In this document: piece by piece, positions 42,462 through 51,162 of the stretch | How positions within the stretch are numbered: the first letter of the stretch is position 1 | How the letters are laid out: the number at the start of each line of letters is the position of its first letter | The notes under the pieces: generated by a model | The model's input: only the letters and a program-made list of their open reading frames with translations | Told to the model about the DNA's origin: nothing | The model's database searches: none | Made by a program: the position numbers and the translations under genes | Source: Labrys okinawensis | GTDB taxonomy: Bacteria > Pseudomonadota > Alphaproteobacteria > Rhizobiales > Labraceae | DNA length: 64,000 bases | Reading direction: 5' to 3' | Assembly (NCBI RefSeq): GCF_002982075.1 | Contig: NZ_PUEJ01000012.1 | Coordinates: 62,001 to 126,000 of the forward strand

Positions 42462-42722
42462 CTACCCGGCCAGCGCCTGTTCGACCTCGGCGCGCTCGAC
42501 TTCCAACAGCGGCGCCAGCACCTTGTAGGCCCTGGTCTTGACGCCTGGCTGCATCACCAGGATCACCGTTTCGGTCCCCGGGCAGGCGGCGTCGCCGCAC
42601 TGGATTTCGCTGACGGAGATGGTGGTCTCCTCGCCGAGTGCGAGGATCTCCCGAACCATCTGCTTGATGGCGGCGGCCCTGTCGCGCTCGGCCTGGCTGG
42701 ATTTGCGGAACAGGCCGAACAT
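42462..42722 (-). CDS. 86-aa conserved hypothetical with a CGDAAC motif
   Basis: This 86-residue cytoplasmic protein starts at the ATG at 42722, four bases after the WD40 gene stop. The middle has a pair of cysteines in IQCGDAACPGTET (about residues 46-58) and a basic N-terminus. I do not recognise a named family, though the domain looks widespread in this order. It is co-transcribed with the WD40 protein and, probably, CobW, so it may bind a metal or help its delivery. The metal idea is inferred only from that context. Confidence 0.75.
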   Translation of the reverse strand: MFGLFRKSSQAERDRAAAIKQMVREILALGEETTISVSEIQCGDAACPGTETVILVMQPGVKTRAYKVLAPLLEVERAEVEQALAG

Positions 42723-42726
42723 CGCC

Positions 42727-43749
42727 TCAGGCGGCTCCGGGCAAGGTGAGGATGCCGGCGGCGCCATCCTCGGCGCCGAGAGCAAGCTGGGCGCCGTTCT
42801 TGTCCCAGGCCAGCGCCGTGATGCCCGAGCCCGGCACCGCGCGGCGGACCAGGATCTCGGAGGCGTCGGTCAGCCGGCAGAGCAGCACGCAGCCATCCTC
42901 GTAACCGAGCGCCAGCACCAGTGCCTTGGGATGGAAGGCGACCCGCGTAACCTTGGCGTGGCGAATGCCGCATTCGCGCGGCGCCTTGCCCATCGGGCCG
43001 TCCTTGCTCTGGAAGGGCCAGACGATGCCGGCATCGGCACCCGAGGTCGCCAGCCAATTGCCATCATGCGACCAGGAGAAGGAGCGCGTCTTGGAAGGGT
43101 AGCCCGACATGCGCATGTGCTTCTTTTCGGCGACCGTCCAGCCATGGAGGGTGTTTTCCTGCATGGACGTGACGATGAAGCGGTTGTCGGGCGAAATCGT
43201 GATGTCGAGGTGGCTGCCCTTCCATTCATAGAATTCGGGCGCGGCGCTCGAATTGGGGAACCAGGCCGACACGCCGTTGTAATGGGCGATGGCGAGGCGG
43301 TAGCCCTTGGGCATGAAGGCCAGGCCCCGCACGCTGGAAGGCGCCGTCCACTGCTTCACATTGCCCTTTTCGTCACGGGCATAGACGGCCTTGCCGGCCG
43401 ACCAGGCTGTCGCGCCGCCCGCCGAGACCGCCACCGCGTCGATCCATTTGTTGCCAGCCTCGCCGATCTGGCTGATCTCGCCATTGGCGGAGAGGGCCAT
43501 GATACGCCCATCGTCGCCGCCGGCGACGAGCGTGCTGGCGTTGGCGGTGACGGCGAGCAGGCCCGCATCACCGAACAGGGCATCGCGCTTTTCTTCGCCG
43601 ATCTCCGCCCTGAGCACCGTGCCATCGGCCAAAGCGAAGACCGGCGTGCGGCCCAGCCAATGGCAGGCCAGCACATGGCTGCCAGCCTCGATCGGGGTGA
43701 CGCTTTCGGACAAAGAGGGGAAGGAAGTGGTGTTCAAGGCGGGGCTCAT
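42727..43749 (-). CDS. WD40 repeat beta-propeller protein
   Basis: This protein has about 340 residues and several WD40-like blades, such as RSFSWSHDGNWLATSGADAG, TRVAFHPKALVLALGYEDG and TALAWDKNGAQLALGAEDG. There is no signal peptide, so it is cytoplasmic, and no attached enzyme domain. The start is uncertain: ATG at 43749 (MSPALNTT) is chosen, but an in-frame ATG at 43791 in the repeat would add 14 residues. It lies between CobW and the 86-residue protein on one strand. Propellers are interaction platforms; a partner for the GTPase is inferred. Confidence 0.85.
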   Translation of the reverse strand: MSPALNTTSFPSLSESVTPIEAGSHVLACHWLGRTPVFALADGTVLRAEIGEEKRDALFGDAGLLAVTANASTLVAGGDDGRIMALSANGEISQIGEAGNKWIDAVAVSAGGATAWSAGKAVYARDEKGNVKQWTAPSSVRGLAFMPKGYRLAIAHYNGVSAWFPNSSAAPEFYEWKGSHLDITISPDNRFIVTSMQENTLHGWTVAEKKHMRMSGYPSKTRSFSWSHDGNWLATSGADAGIVWPFQSKDGPMGKAPRECGIRHAKVTRVAFHPKALVLALGYEDGCVLLCRLTDASEILVRRAVPGSGITALAWDKNGAQLALGAEDGAAGILTLPGAA

Positions 43750-43788
43750 AGACAAGAGGCGGGGATGTTCTGGGGTTGCGCGGCGATT

Positions 43789-43938
43789 CACCCCTCATCC
43801 CCCTGCCGGGACCTCTAGTCAACTCAAGTGAGTTGACGACACCCGCAAGGGGAGAAGGAGTTTGATTCGGCTCGACACATCCCATTGAAATCCCTTCTCT
43901 CCGTGCGGGAGAAGGTGGCGGAAGCCGGATGAGGGGTG
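43789..43938. repeat. Family B palindrome with inserted GTCAACTCA palindrome (second copy)
   Basis: The right half ends at 43858 with CCCGCAAGGGGAGAAGG. It carries GTCAACTCAAGTGAGTTGAC (43818-43837), a 9-bp perfect dyad that matches the insert at 27672-27691 at all but one base. The left half, 43892-43938, has CCTTCTCTCCGTGCGGGAGA. The element separates cobW from the WD40 gene. Confidence 0.85.
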
Positions 43939-43949
43939 CAATCTCCTCC

Positions 43950-45005
43950 CTACGCTGCGCAGGCGCGGAAACCCTTTTCGAGTTCGTCCCGGTTGAGATG
44001 GTGCCCGATGAACACCAGGCGAGACTCGCGCTTCTCGTCGGGTCTCCATTCGCGCTGGAGGTCGCCGTCCACGATCATGTGCACGCCCTGCAGCACGAAG
44101 CGGCGCGGCTCGTCCTTAAAGGCGAGAATACCTTTCCAGCGCAGGAGATTCGGTCCCTCGCTTTGAGCGATGCGGTCGATCCAGGGCATGAACTTGGCCG
44201 GGTCGACATCGCCGTCGATCTTCAGCGACAGGGACTGCATGGTCTCGTCGTGATAGTGCTTCAGGCCGTGATCGTGGTGATGATCATGGCCATGATGATG
44301 GTCGTGATCATGATCATGGTCGTGCTCGTCGACTTCGAGAAAGGCCGGCTCGAGGTCGAGGATGCGGTCGAGATCGAAGGCATTGCGGCCGAGCACGTCT
44401 GCGATCGCCACATTGGAGCGCGTCGCCTTGTGGAGCTTGGCATAGGGGTTGAGCGCGCGGATGCGCATCTCGACCTCATGCAGTTCGGGTGCGGTGACGA
44501 GGTCGGTCTTGTTCAGCACGATCACGTCGGCGAAGGCGATCTGGTTCTTGGCCTCGGGGGCGTCCTTAAGGCGATCTTTCAGCCATTTGGCGTCGGCCAC
44601 GGTGACCACGGCGTCGAGGCGGGTCTTCTCGGCGACATCCTGGTCGACGAAGAAGGTCTGCGCCACCGGGGCCGGATCGGCCAGGCCCGTGGTCTCCACC
44701 AGGATGGCGTCGAACTTGCCCTTGCGCTTGAGGAGGCCATCGATGATGCGGATGAGGTCGCCGCGCACGGTGCAGCACACGCAGCCATTGTTCATTTCGA
44801 AGACTTCTTCGTCGGCATCGACGATGAGGTCGTTGTCGATGCCGATCTCGCCGAACTCGTTGACGATGACGGCGAAGCGCTGGCCGTGCGGTTCGGTCAG
44901 GATGCGGTTCAGCAGCGTGGTCTTGCCGGCGCCGAGATAGCCGGTGAGAACGGTGACGGGAATTTTGTCGGAGGTCTTATCCTGCGAAGCAATCGTATCG
45001 GCCAT
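43950..45005 (-). CDS. CobW/COG0523 family metal-chaperone GTPase
   Basis: This 351-residue G3E GTPase has Walker A GYLGAGKTT (22-30), the metal-binding CxCC motif GCVCC (74-78) and the guanine-specificity motif VLNKTDL. A histidine-rich stretch (EHDHDHDHDHHHG, around 225-240) should bind zinc or cobalt. The C-terminal CobW domain follows. COG0523 proteins deliver zinc to client enzymes, or cobalt in B12 synthesis. No B12 genes are here and no clear zinc-regulator (Zur) box was found. WD40 and 86-aa partners lie downstream. Confidence 0.92.
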   Translation of the reverse strand: MADTIASQDKTSDKIPVTVLTGYLGAGKTTLLNRILTEPHGQRFAVIVNEFGEIGIDNDLIVDADEEVFEMNNGCVCCTVRGDLIRIIDGLLKRKGKFDAILVETTGLADPAPVAQTFFVDQDVAEKTRLDAVVTVADAKWLKDRLKDAPEAKNQIAFADVIVLNKTDLVTAPELHEVEMRIRALNPYAKLHKATRSNVAIADVLGRNAFDLDRILDLEPAFLEVDEHDHDHDHDHHHGHDHHHDHGLKHYHDETMQSLSLKIDGDVDPAKFMPWIDRIAQSEGPNLLRWKGILAFKDEPRRFVLQGVHMIVDGDLQREWRPDEKRESRLVFIGHHLNRDELEKGFRACAA

Positions 45006-45316
45006 GGCAATCTCCGGAGCGCGGGCGCGCTCTTGAAAAACGGATAGGCGTGCAGCCGGGGGCGCATTCGTCCCGGCCGCATTCGCTCAGCCTTATATTG
45101 GATCGATGCCGTGGGATGTAAGCCCCAAAGTGTGATTCTTCCTGCCGCTCGGAAGATGGAGTGCGGTTGTCTTTCCCTGGCTCTGGGAGCCGCTTGCCAT
45201 CTTGTGCTCTGGGAACCGCGGAGCGGGCGTGACTATACTGTATCGGTCGACAGACTGCAGATGTCCCGTGCAGATCCAGGCCATAGTGCATCCCTCGATT
45301 CAACCGATGTGAACCG
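45006..45316. promoter_or_regulatory. Divergent promoter region, cobW / capsule-type gene
   Basis: This gap lies between divergent starts. No gene is supported: all frames here lack start signals and family features. No Zur, TPP or B12 riboswitch pattern was recognised. Confidence 0.4.
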
Positions 45317-46774
45317 ATGAGAGTAGCCACCATCCACGATGTCTTTCGCTCCAGCGTGCTCGGCATGCCCGAAGCGGATCCTGTCATTGGTCACTGGTTC
45401 TACAATAGATTCCTCCAGATTTTGAGACCGCTTCGAGTCGAGGTCGAGCGTGTCTCCATCCTGCCGAATGGCGAACCTTCCCTGCTCGAGGAACTCGCAG
45501 CACGCCATGGTTGGCCGCCGGACAAGAGCGGATGGGCGCATGTCTTTTCCCATCCAGACGTGGTCAACCTCATCATGCCGATGCTTGAGCGGCTTCGGGC
45601 ATTTGATCTGGTGCTGGGATTCGAGATGCCCCCCAATCTCATCCGCGCGCTCAATGCCCACGGACAAAGACTGATCGATATCTCGATCGATCCCATTCGC
45701 TTCTGTGCGGATTTGTTCCTGCGCATGCGCAGCAACGATTCCGCGCTCCAGGCCCTGCTTGCCGAACGATCCGCTTCCCCCGAACAGGTCGTTGCCGGCG
45801 CAGCAGGACTCAAGGCCCGAATGCAGCCGCTGCCCGTCCAGCCAGAGGCAATCGTGTTCGCAGGGCAGGTCCCTGATGACAGCAGCCTGATTGCAGGGAG
45901 CCGCATTCAAGGCGCAGCACCTTTTGTCGATCAAGTGAACGAGATCGCGGCCGGGCGCCAAATTCTGCTGAAGCCGCATCCCTACGCGCCTGGAAATCCC
46001 GATCTTGCCATGCTTCATCGCGCCTTGCCCAAAAGCCGCTTCACGCGCGACAACATCTACGCCTTGATGGCAGCTCCGTGGGTTGGAGCTGTCGTCACTC
46101 TTTCATCGAGTGTGGCGACGGAAGCCCTGTATTTCGACAAGCCAGGCGTCCGGCTGATCAGCCCCGATGTGGAGTTTGTCGAGCCCGGCGTGATTGGCCC
46201 GTTTCAGCGCATCGATGGCCGGGCTTCGAGCGCTTCCTTCTGGGGGGAACTGCTCGATCAGGCAGTCCAGATGCCAAGTCGTGCTTCCCCAGCTTCCCCG
46301 TTGCGTCGTCTTTTCGGGGCGAGTTGGGGGCTTCCGCGACCTGCGACGGCCATTCTCCCTTCGCCGCTTTCACGCGGCGAAACAACGACGAATATCCAAC
46401 CCTACTGCGTGTTCGGCTGGAGTGGAACGGAGCCGGACGGCGTCCGGAGCGACGGCACATTGGCCGTTCTTCAGATGCCCGCCTGCAATGACGGGATGGC
46501 ATCGACACTGGTTCTGACACTCAGCGCGTTCGCACCAGATGCGAACCGCCAACAGGAGCTGACTATTTCTTCTCACCCCGCCGGGTTCACGGAAAAAATC
46601 ATCTTGGCAACCGCTGAAAGACGCGAATTGCAGATTGCCCTGCCGCCGGCTCCGATTGGTTCGACGCTGGAAATTTCGATCGGCATCGATGCCGCGCTCA
46701 GCCCCGGGCAACAGGGCATCAATTCGGACGAACGTCGCCTGGGTATAAAGCTGCATCGAATGGCGATTGTCTAA
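45317..46774 (+). CDS. Capsule polysaccharide synthesis-like protein (orphan glycosyltransferase type)
   Basis: This 485-residue protein has a segment at about 205-290 that resembles Capsule_synth (KpsC/KpsS-type Kdo transferases): ILLKPHPYAPGN and VTLSSSVATEALYFDKPGVR. The N-terminal 190 residues are unassigned and may hold an acceptor domain. The C-terminal 130 residues look like a beta-sandwich (VLTLSAFAPDANRQQELTIS). The gene stands alone, with no capsule or LPS neighbours, and its codon use looks less GC-rich than the adjoining genes. It may be horizontally acquired. The donor and acceptor cannot be named. Confidence 0.7.
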   Translation: MRVATIHDVFRSSVLGMPEADPVIGHWFYNRFLQILRPLRVEVERVSILPNGEPSLLEELAARHGWPPDKSGWAHVFSHPDVVNLIMPMLERLRAFDLVLGFEMPPNLIRALNAHGQRLIDISIDPIRFCADLFLRMRSNDSALQALLAERSASPEQVVAGAAGLKARMQPLPVQPEAIVFAGQVPDDSSLIAGSRIQGAAPFVDQVNEIAAGRQILLKPHPYAPGNPDLAMLHRALPKSRFTRDNIYALMAAPWVGAVVTLSSSVATEALYFDKPGVRLISPDVEFVEPGVIGPFQRIDGRASSASFWGELLDQAVQMPSRASPASPLRRLFGASWGLPRPATAILPSPLSRGETTTNIQPYCVFGWSGTEPDGVRSDGTLAVLQMPACNDGMASTLVLTLSAFAPDANRQQELTISSHPAGFTEKIILATAERRELQIALPPAPIGSTLEISIGIDAALSPGQQGINSDERRLGIKLHRMAIV

Positions 46775-46923
46775 GACCCGCCGTCGTCATGCCATCTACC
46801 GGCAATTCGACGGGCGCCTCATCAAAGTCAGGGCCGCATAGGTCAAACGCCTGCCCGGACACGAAATTCCCGACGGTCCCAAGCAGCGCCGCTCTCTCAT
46901 TCCACCATTTCCGCAAAACGACA

Positions 46924-46945
46924 CCTTCCCCGAAGCCGGGGAAGG
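46924..46945. terminator. Bidirectional hairpin between convergent genes
   Basis: CCTTCCCCG (46924-46932) pairs with CGGGGAAGG (46937-46945) around AAGC. It lies between the capsule-type gene and the TPR lipoprotein gene and can terminate both. Confidence 0.75.
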
Positions 46946-46988
46946 ATCGCTGTGTCCCATTCGACGCGGTTTAAGTCCGCGTCCGCGC

Positions 46989-47858
46989 TCAGGCGCCGCC
47001 GCCGAGGCGGCTGAGGCCGCTCTTGGCCGCGGCATTGCTCGAATCGATCGCCAGGGCGCGCTGGAAGCTTTCGCGCGCCTTCTGGGTGTCGTTCAAGCCG
47101 GCCTGGGCATAGCCGCGGCCGGCCCAGGAGGCGGCGTTGCGGTTGTTGATCTGCAGGGCCTGGTCGAAGTCGGACAGCGCCTCCTTGTATTTCTGCAACT
47201 GCAGATAGGAACTGCCACGAGAATAATAGGGGGCCTCCGCGCGCGGATCGTTGGAAATCGCCGAGGTGAAGTCGTCGATCGCCACCTCGTGATTGCCTCC
47301 GGCCTGACGGATCAGGCCGCGATTGTAATAGGCCTCCGCCGTTTCGGGCTTGATCTTGATGGCCTTGTCGTAGTCGGCCATGGCCTGCTGGGTCTGGCCC
47401 TGCAGGCGGTAGATGTTGCCGCGGCCGACATAGGCGGGCGCATAGTTGGGATCGTTGGTGATCACCTGATTGTAGTCGGCAAGGGCCTGGCCGGTCTGAC
47501 CGGTCTTGCGGTAGACCAGAGCGCGGTTGGCGAGCGCCTGCACGAAGTTCGGATCGATCTGCAGCGCGCGGTTGAAGTCGGAGATGGCCGGTCCGTACTG
47601 GTTGGAACGCGCATAGGCCGAACCGCGCATGTTCCAGGCTTCGGGATCGTTGGGGTTCTTTTCGATTACCGAGGAAAGCGAACCGATATCGGCCGAGGAG
47701 ACCTGCCGGCTGCTGGCATCGCCGTCATCGCCACCGCCGCCGGTGGAGGCGCAGCCGACCAGGCCGAAGCCCGCAACGCCCAGCATCAGGAGGGCGGCGA
47801 TACGGGAAATGGAGCTTCTGGGTGGGGGTTCTGCCGTGATTGTCGTGGAAAGTGTCAT
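46989..47858 (-). CDS. TPR-repeat lipoprotein
   Basis: This 289-residue protein starts at the ATG at 47858. A hydrophobic segment leads to a lipobox LVGCAS (about residues 32-37), so the mature protein is lipidated at that cysteine and likely sits in the outer membrane or periplasm. At least five to six TPR units follow, for example NPNDPEAWNMRGSAYARSNQ and PNFVQALANRALVYRKTGQ. TPRs bind protein partners. It resembles NlpI-like lipoproteins by layout only. Upstream in-frame bases before the ATG show no coding features. Confidence 0.88.
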   Translation of the reverse strand: MTLSTTITAEPPPRSSISRIAALLMLGVAGFGLVGCASTGGGGDDGDASSRQVSSADIGSLSSVIEKNPNDPEAWNMRGSAYARSNQYGPAISDFNRALQIDPNFVQALANRALVYRKTGQTGQALADYNQVITNDPNYAPAYVGRGNIYRLQGQTQQAMADYDKAIKIKPETAEAYYNRGLIRQAGGNHEVAIDDFTSAISNDPRAEAPYYSRGSSYLQLQKYKEALSDFDQALQINNRNAASWAGRGYAQAGLNDTQKARESFQRALAIDSSNAAAKSGLSRLGGGA

Positions 47859-48190
47859 CTTGTCGGTCCGGGTCCATCGAGACGATTTTACAAGGAGGCC
47901 GCAAATCTGGCCGTGATCCAACTGCTGCCCAATCCTACCGGCCCCATCCCGGCGCCCGCAATGCCTGTGCTCGGCCTTGCGGCCAGGCGCGGTGGGGGCA
48001 AGACGGAAACTGAGCCATGATGGTCCGGGCAGAGTGGAAAAAGCGATACGGGGAGCAATCTGCCGGATTAACCTTGCCGGAAAGTAAAACCTTTCCGCCC
48101 ATCCTGCCGGTTGACGACCGGCTCCACCCTCTTGTTCGAACGCGTCCTGGCGATTCCCGGAGATTCCCGTCAAGCGGCAGCACAAACACA
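47859..48190. other. Gene-free region before the TPR gene, with a partial family A repeat
   Basis: This stretch is between the lipoprotein start and the rpsU terminator. It holds a partial family A repeat at about 48129-48172 (CTTGTTCGAACGCGTCCTGG). No small RNA or conserved protein was seen. Confidence 0.45.
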
Positions 48191-48217
48191 AACGCCCGGC
48201 CAAATTGCCCGGGCGTT
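48191..48217 (-). terminator. rpsU terminator
   Basis: AACGCCCGG (48191-48199) pairs with CCGGGCGTT (48209-48217). On the minus strand the stem is followed by TGTGTTTGTG. It lies 35 bases after the rpsU stop. Confidence 0.85.
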
Positions 48218-48251
48218 CGTCCCAACCAGTCGTTTGGTCGGAAAATCCGAC

Positions 48252-48485
48252 TTACTTCTTCACAACGCGGGGCGTTGCGGGAATCAGGCCTTCGCGCTGC
48301 AGCTTCTTGCGAGCCAGCTTGCGGGCGCGGCGAACGGCTTCGGCAGCCTCGCGGGCGCGCTTCTCGGACGGCTTCTCGTAGTGGCCGCGCAGCTTCATCT
48401 CACGGAAGATGCCTTCACGCTGCATCTTCTTCTTGAGCGCCTTCAGCGCCTGATCAACATTGTTATCGCGAACGAGAACCTGCAC
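48252..48485 (-). CDS. rpsU: Ribosomal protein bS21
   Basis: This 77-residue basic ribosomal protein starts at GTG 48485 with MQVLVRDNNVDQALKALKKK when the GTG is read as Met, the canonical bS21 start. It continues with REMKLRGHYEKPSEKRAREA, and its arginine/lysine-rich tail binds 16S rRNA. It binds the 30S subunit near the anti-Shine-Dalgarno region and helps initiation. Longer in-frame starts upstream are out of family length. It has its own terminator downstream. Confidence 0.96.
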   Translation of the reverse strand: MQVLVRDNNVDQALKALKKKMQREGIFREMKLRGHYEKPSEKRAREAAEAVRRARKLARKKLQREGLIPATPRVVKK

Positions 48486-48621
48486 GCGTGCTGTCCTATT
48501 ATCCTGGTGTGAATCGCTGCGGCGGCTTGGCAACAGGAAACCCCGGTGCCAAGGCACCGCCGAATTTGGAAGCGGCGTCATAACAGAAGGGATGGCCGCT
48601 GTCCATATTGATTAGCATGGA

Positions 48622-49716
48622 TTAGCGAGATCTCGGGCTGATGCGTGTGACATGGCCCATTTTCCGGCCGGGACGCGCCTCGCGCTTGCCGTAGAGATGC
48701 ACCGAGGCATTCGGCTCGGCGGCCAGCCCCTGCCAGGAATGCACGCTGTCGCCGATCAGATTGGTCATCACGGCGTCGGAATGGCGCTCGGTGGAGCCGA
48801 GCGGCCAGCCGCAGACGGCGCGCACATGATTCTCGAACTGGCTGACCAGGCAGGCGTTCTGCGTCCAGTGTCCGGAATTGTGCACGCGCGGAGCGATCTC
48901 GTTGACCAGGACCTGGCGGTCCGATGTCACGAACATCTCGACAGCGAGCACGCCGACATAGTCAAGCGCGGCGATGATCCGGGCGGCGATGTCGCGGGCC
49001 TCGACCTCGACCAGGGATGAAAAGTGCGAAGGCACGATCGACTGGTCGAGAATATGATCGTGGTGCAAATTCTCGGTGAGGTCATAGGTACGAACGGTCC
49101 CGTCGTCGGCGCGGACGGCGATGACCGACACTTCCGCCTCGAAGGGAACGAAGGCTTCCAGGATGGCGGGCTGGCCGCCCATGCGCGCCAGCGCCTCCGA
49201 CAGGTCGCCGCCGGGCCGGATGATGGTCTGGCCCTTGCCGTCATAGCCGAAGCGCCGGGTCTTGAGCACGCTGGGCCGGCCCAGGGCTGCAACCGCGGAG
49301 GCAAGGTCGGCATGGCTGTCGACGGCCCGGAATTCGGCGGTACCGATGCCGAGCGAGCGCACGAAGCTCTTTTCCGTCAGGCGGTCCGCGGTGGTTTCCA
49401 GCGCCCGCACCGCAGGGAGGACGGGCCGGGCCGCGGAGAGGATGGCTGCCGTCGCGGCAGGGATGTTCTCGAACTCGTAGGTGATGGCGTCCACGCTCTG
49501 CGCGAACACCGCAAGCGCCGCTTCGTCCTCATAGGCCGCGCAGGTGAAGCGGTCGGCGACCTGGAAGGCCGGGCTGGTATCATCGGGGCAATAGATATGG
49601 CAGCGTATGCCGAGCTGGCCAGCTGCCAGGGCCAGCATGCGGCCGAGCTGGCCGCCGCCTAGAATGCCGAGCGTTCCGCCCGGCGCAACGCGCGGCGTGT
49701 GCAGTCCTTGGCTCAT
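48622..49716 (-). CDS. purK: 5-(carboxyamino)imidazole ribonucleotide synthase
   Basis: This 364-residue ATP-grasp enzyme of purine synthesis uses ATP and bicarbonate to turn AIR into N5-CAIR. The N-terminal GILGGGQLGRMLALAAGQLG, the central RRFGYDGKGQ and the C-terminal NEIAPRVHNSGHWT are conserved PurK signatures. It follows purE with a four-base overlap (ATGA), so the two are translationally coupled. The cytoplasmic product passes its unstable N5-CAIR to PurE. Confidence 0.96.
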   Translation of the reverse strand: MSQGLHTPRVAPGGTLGILGGGQLGRMLALAAGQLGIRCHIYCPDDTSPAFQVADRFTCAAYEDEAALAVFAQSVDAITYEFENIPAATAAILSAARPVLPAVRALETTADRLTEKSFVRSLGIGTAEFRAVDSHADLASAVAALGRPSVLKTRRFGYDGKGQTIIRPGGDLSEALARMGGQPAILEAFVPFEAEVSVIAVRADDGTVRTYDLTENLHHDHILDQSIVPSHFSSLVEVEARDIAARIIAALDYVGVLAVEMFVTSDRQVLVNEIAPRVHNSGHWTQNACLVSQFENHVRAVCGWPLGSTERHSDAVMTNLIGDSVHSWQGLAAEPNASVHLYGKREARPGRKMGHVTRISPRSR

Positions 49717-50237
49717 GCCTTCACCGTGTCGTCGGAAACGGGATGATCGGCGACCGCAGCCGTCTGGGCGGCGCGCCAGCGTTCGAGCCGCGTCGCCAAG
49801 GCCTCATCGCCGAGGGCGAGCACCGCAGCGGCGAGCAAGGCGGCATTGACGGCGCCGGCCCGGCCGATCGCCAGGGTGCCGACGGGTATGCCGGCCGGCA
49901 TCTGCACGATGGAATGCAGGCTGTCGACGCCCGAAAGCGCCTTGGATTCGACAGGAACGCCGAAGACGGGCAGGGGCGTGAGCGCCGCGGCCATGCCAGG
50001 CAGATGGGCCGCGCCGCCAGCGCCGGCGATGATCAGCTTGAAGCCCTGCGCCTTGGCCGATTTGGCAAAGTCGTAGAGGCGGTCCGGCGTGCGGTGAGCC
50101 GAGACGATGCGAGCTTCATAACCGATGCCGAGCGTATCCAGGGTCTGCGCTGCATGGCGCATCGTGGCCCAATCGGACTGACTTCCCATGATGATGGCGA
50201 CAGGTACGGCCTGCCCAGCCGTAGTGCTGGATGGCAT
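49713..50237 (-). CDS. purE: N5-carboxyaminoimidazole ribonucleotide mutase
   Basis: This 174-residue class I PurE converts N5-CAIR to CAIR. GSQSDWATMRHAAQTL, the EARIVSAHRTPDRL segment with the catalytic histidine, and IIAGAGGAAHLPGMAAA are conserved. The ATG at 50237 starts the purEK pair. A short TAGAGCAAGACG string (50265-50276) upstream is a fragment of repeat family A. Confidence 0.96.
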   Translation of the reverse strand: MPSSTTAGQAVPVAIIMGSQSDWATMRHAAQTLDTLGIGYEARIVSAHRTPDRLYDFAKSAKAQGFKLIIAGAGGAAHLPGMAAALTPLPVFGVPVESKALSGVDSLHSIVQMPAGIPVGTLAIGRAGAVNAALLAAAVLALGDEALATRLERWRAAQTAAVADHPVSDDTVKA

Positions 50238-50370
50238 CGGGACTCCCTTCGGTAAAAGGGGTGTCTAGAGCAAGACGCCGGCTTTGGGAAGGCAGCGCAT
50301 CGTTCTGCGCTTCACCGCACGGCGCATTTTATGCAGAGGCCGCGAACGGGCGGATCGCGGTCCCTGGTGC

Positions 50371-51024
50371 TCAAACCTGGGCCAGCAAGATTTCAGCGAG
50401 CGCCTCGGGCTTCAGCCGCGCGACATTGTGTCCGCAATCGAAAGCAAAGGTCGACCATTCCGGCTCGCTGCTGAGGCGCCGGTGGAGGTCGAGGAACGGG
50501 CTGCCTTCCCATCCAAATGCGCCGATGAAGGTCTTGCGCGGCACCTCACGCCAACGCCCGCCGAGACTGATGGACTGGAGAAACGTTCCGATCGGATGCG
50601 GCCTGCAGCGGGGATCCATAGAGGCGGGCGGTGCGCAGGTCAGCCCGTCAGCCTTCGCGCCAGCGATGAAGAGATCCCGAAAACGCGGCGTCGTCAGCGA
50701 CAAGACGGAGTCGCCGGTATCCGGCACATAAGCGTCTACATAGACCAATGCCCGGATCTGCGATGGCGCAGCATCAGCCGCGCCGCTCACGAGCATGCCG
50801 CCATAGGATTGCCCGACAAGGACGAGATCGTCCCCGAGAGACCCCACGGCATGAACGACCTCGCCGATGTGAGTCTCGAGATTGGCCGTGGGGGCGGGAA
50901 CATCGCCGAGGCCCGAAAGCGTGACCGGCACCGCCTTGTGCCCGTGCGCGATCAGGATCTCCGCCACCCTCTGGTAGACCCAGCCGCCCTGCCAGCCTCC
51001 GGGTATCAGGATAAAGGTGGCCAT
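50371..51024 (-). CDS. Alpha/beta hydrolase (esterase-like)
   Basis: This 217-residue cytoplasmic hydrolase starts at the ATG at 51024. The oxyanion motif FILIPGGWQGGW is at residues 4-15 and the nucleophile Ser is in VLVGQSYGGM at about 76-85. The catalytic histidine sits in FDCGHNVAR near the end. It resembles plant methyl-esterase/salicylate-binding-like hydrolases and other small esterases of the Abhydrolase_6 family. The acid residue is not clear and the substrate is unknown. It is a single gene between purE and opgG. Confidence 0.85.
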   Translation of the reverse strand: MATFILIPGGWQGGWVYQRVAEILIAHGHKAVPVTLSGLGDVPAPTANLETHIGEVVHAVGSLGDDLVLVGQSYGGMLVSGAADAAPSQIRALVYVDAYVPDTGDSVLSLTTPRFRDLFIAGAKADGLTCAPPASMDPRCRPHPIGTFLQSISLGGRWREVPRKTFIGAFGWEGSPFLDLHRRLSSEPEWSTFAFDCGHNVARLKPEALAEILLAQV

Positions 51025-51162
51025 GTCCTTGTTCTCCCCCAAGGCGGAGCCTTGGCGCCGGGCCCTGTGGCGGGCGCGGCAGGATCTCGTCATTTCCGCC
51101 GTGGATTTCCGGGGCGCAGTACCCCCGGATCGCCGGAACGTGATGTCTCAGACCATCCGGCG

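Noticed and set aside
44270..44330. Low-complexity CATGATCATGGTCGTG repeat as a tandem DNA repeat
   Set aside because: It is the coding sequence of the histidine/aspartate run of the CobW protein.
45006..45316. Zur box upstream of the CobW gene
   Set aside because: No GTTATA-type dyad was found. The nearest AT-rich string, CTTATATTGGATC, lacks symmetry.
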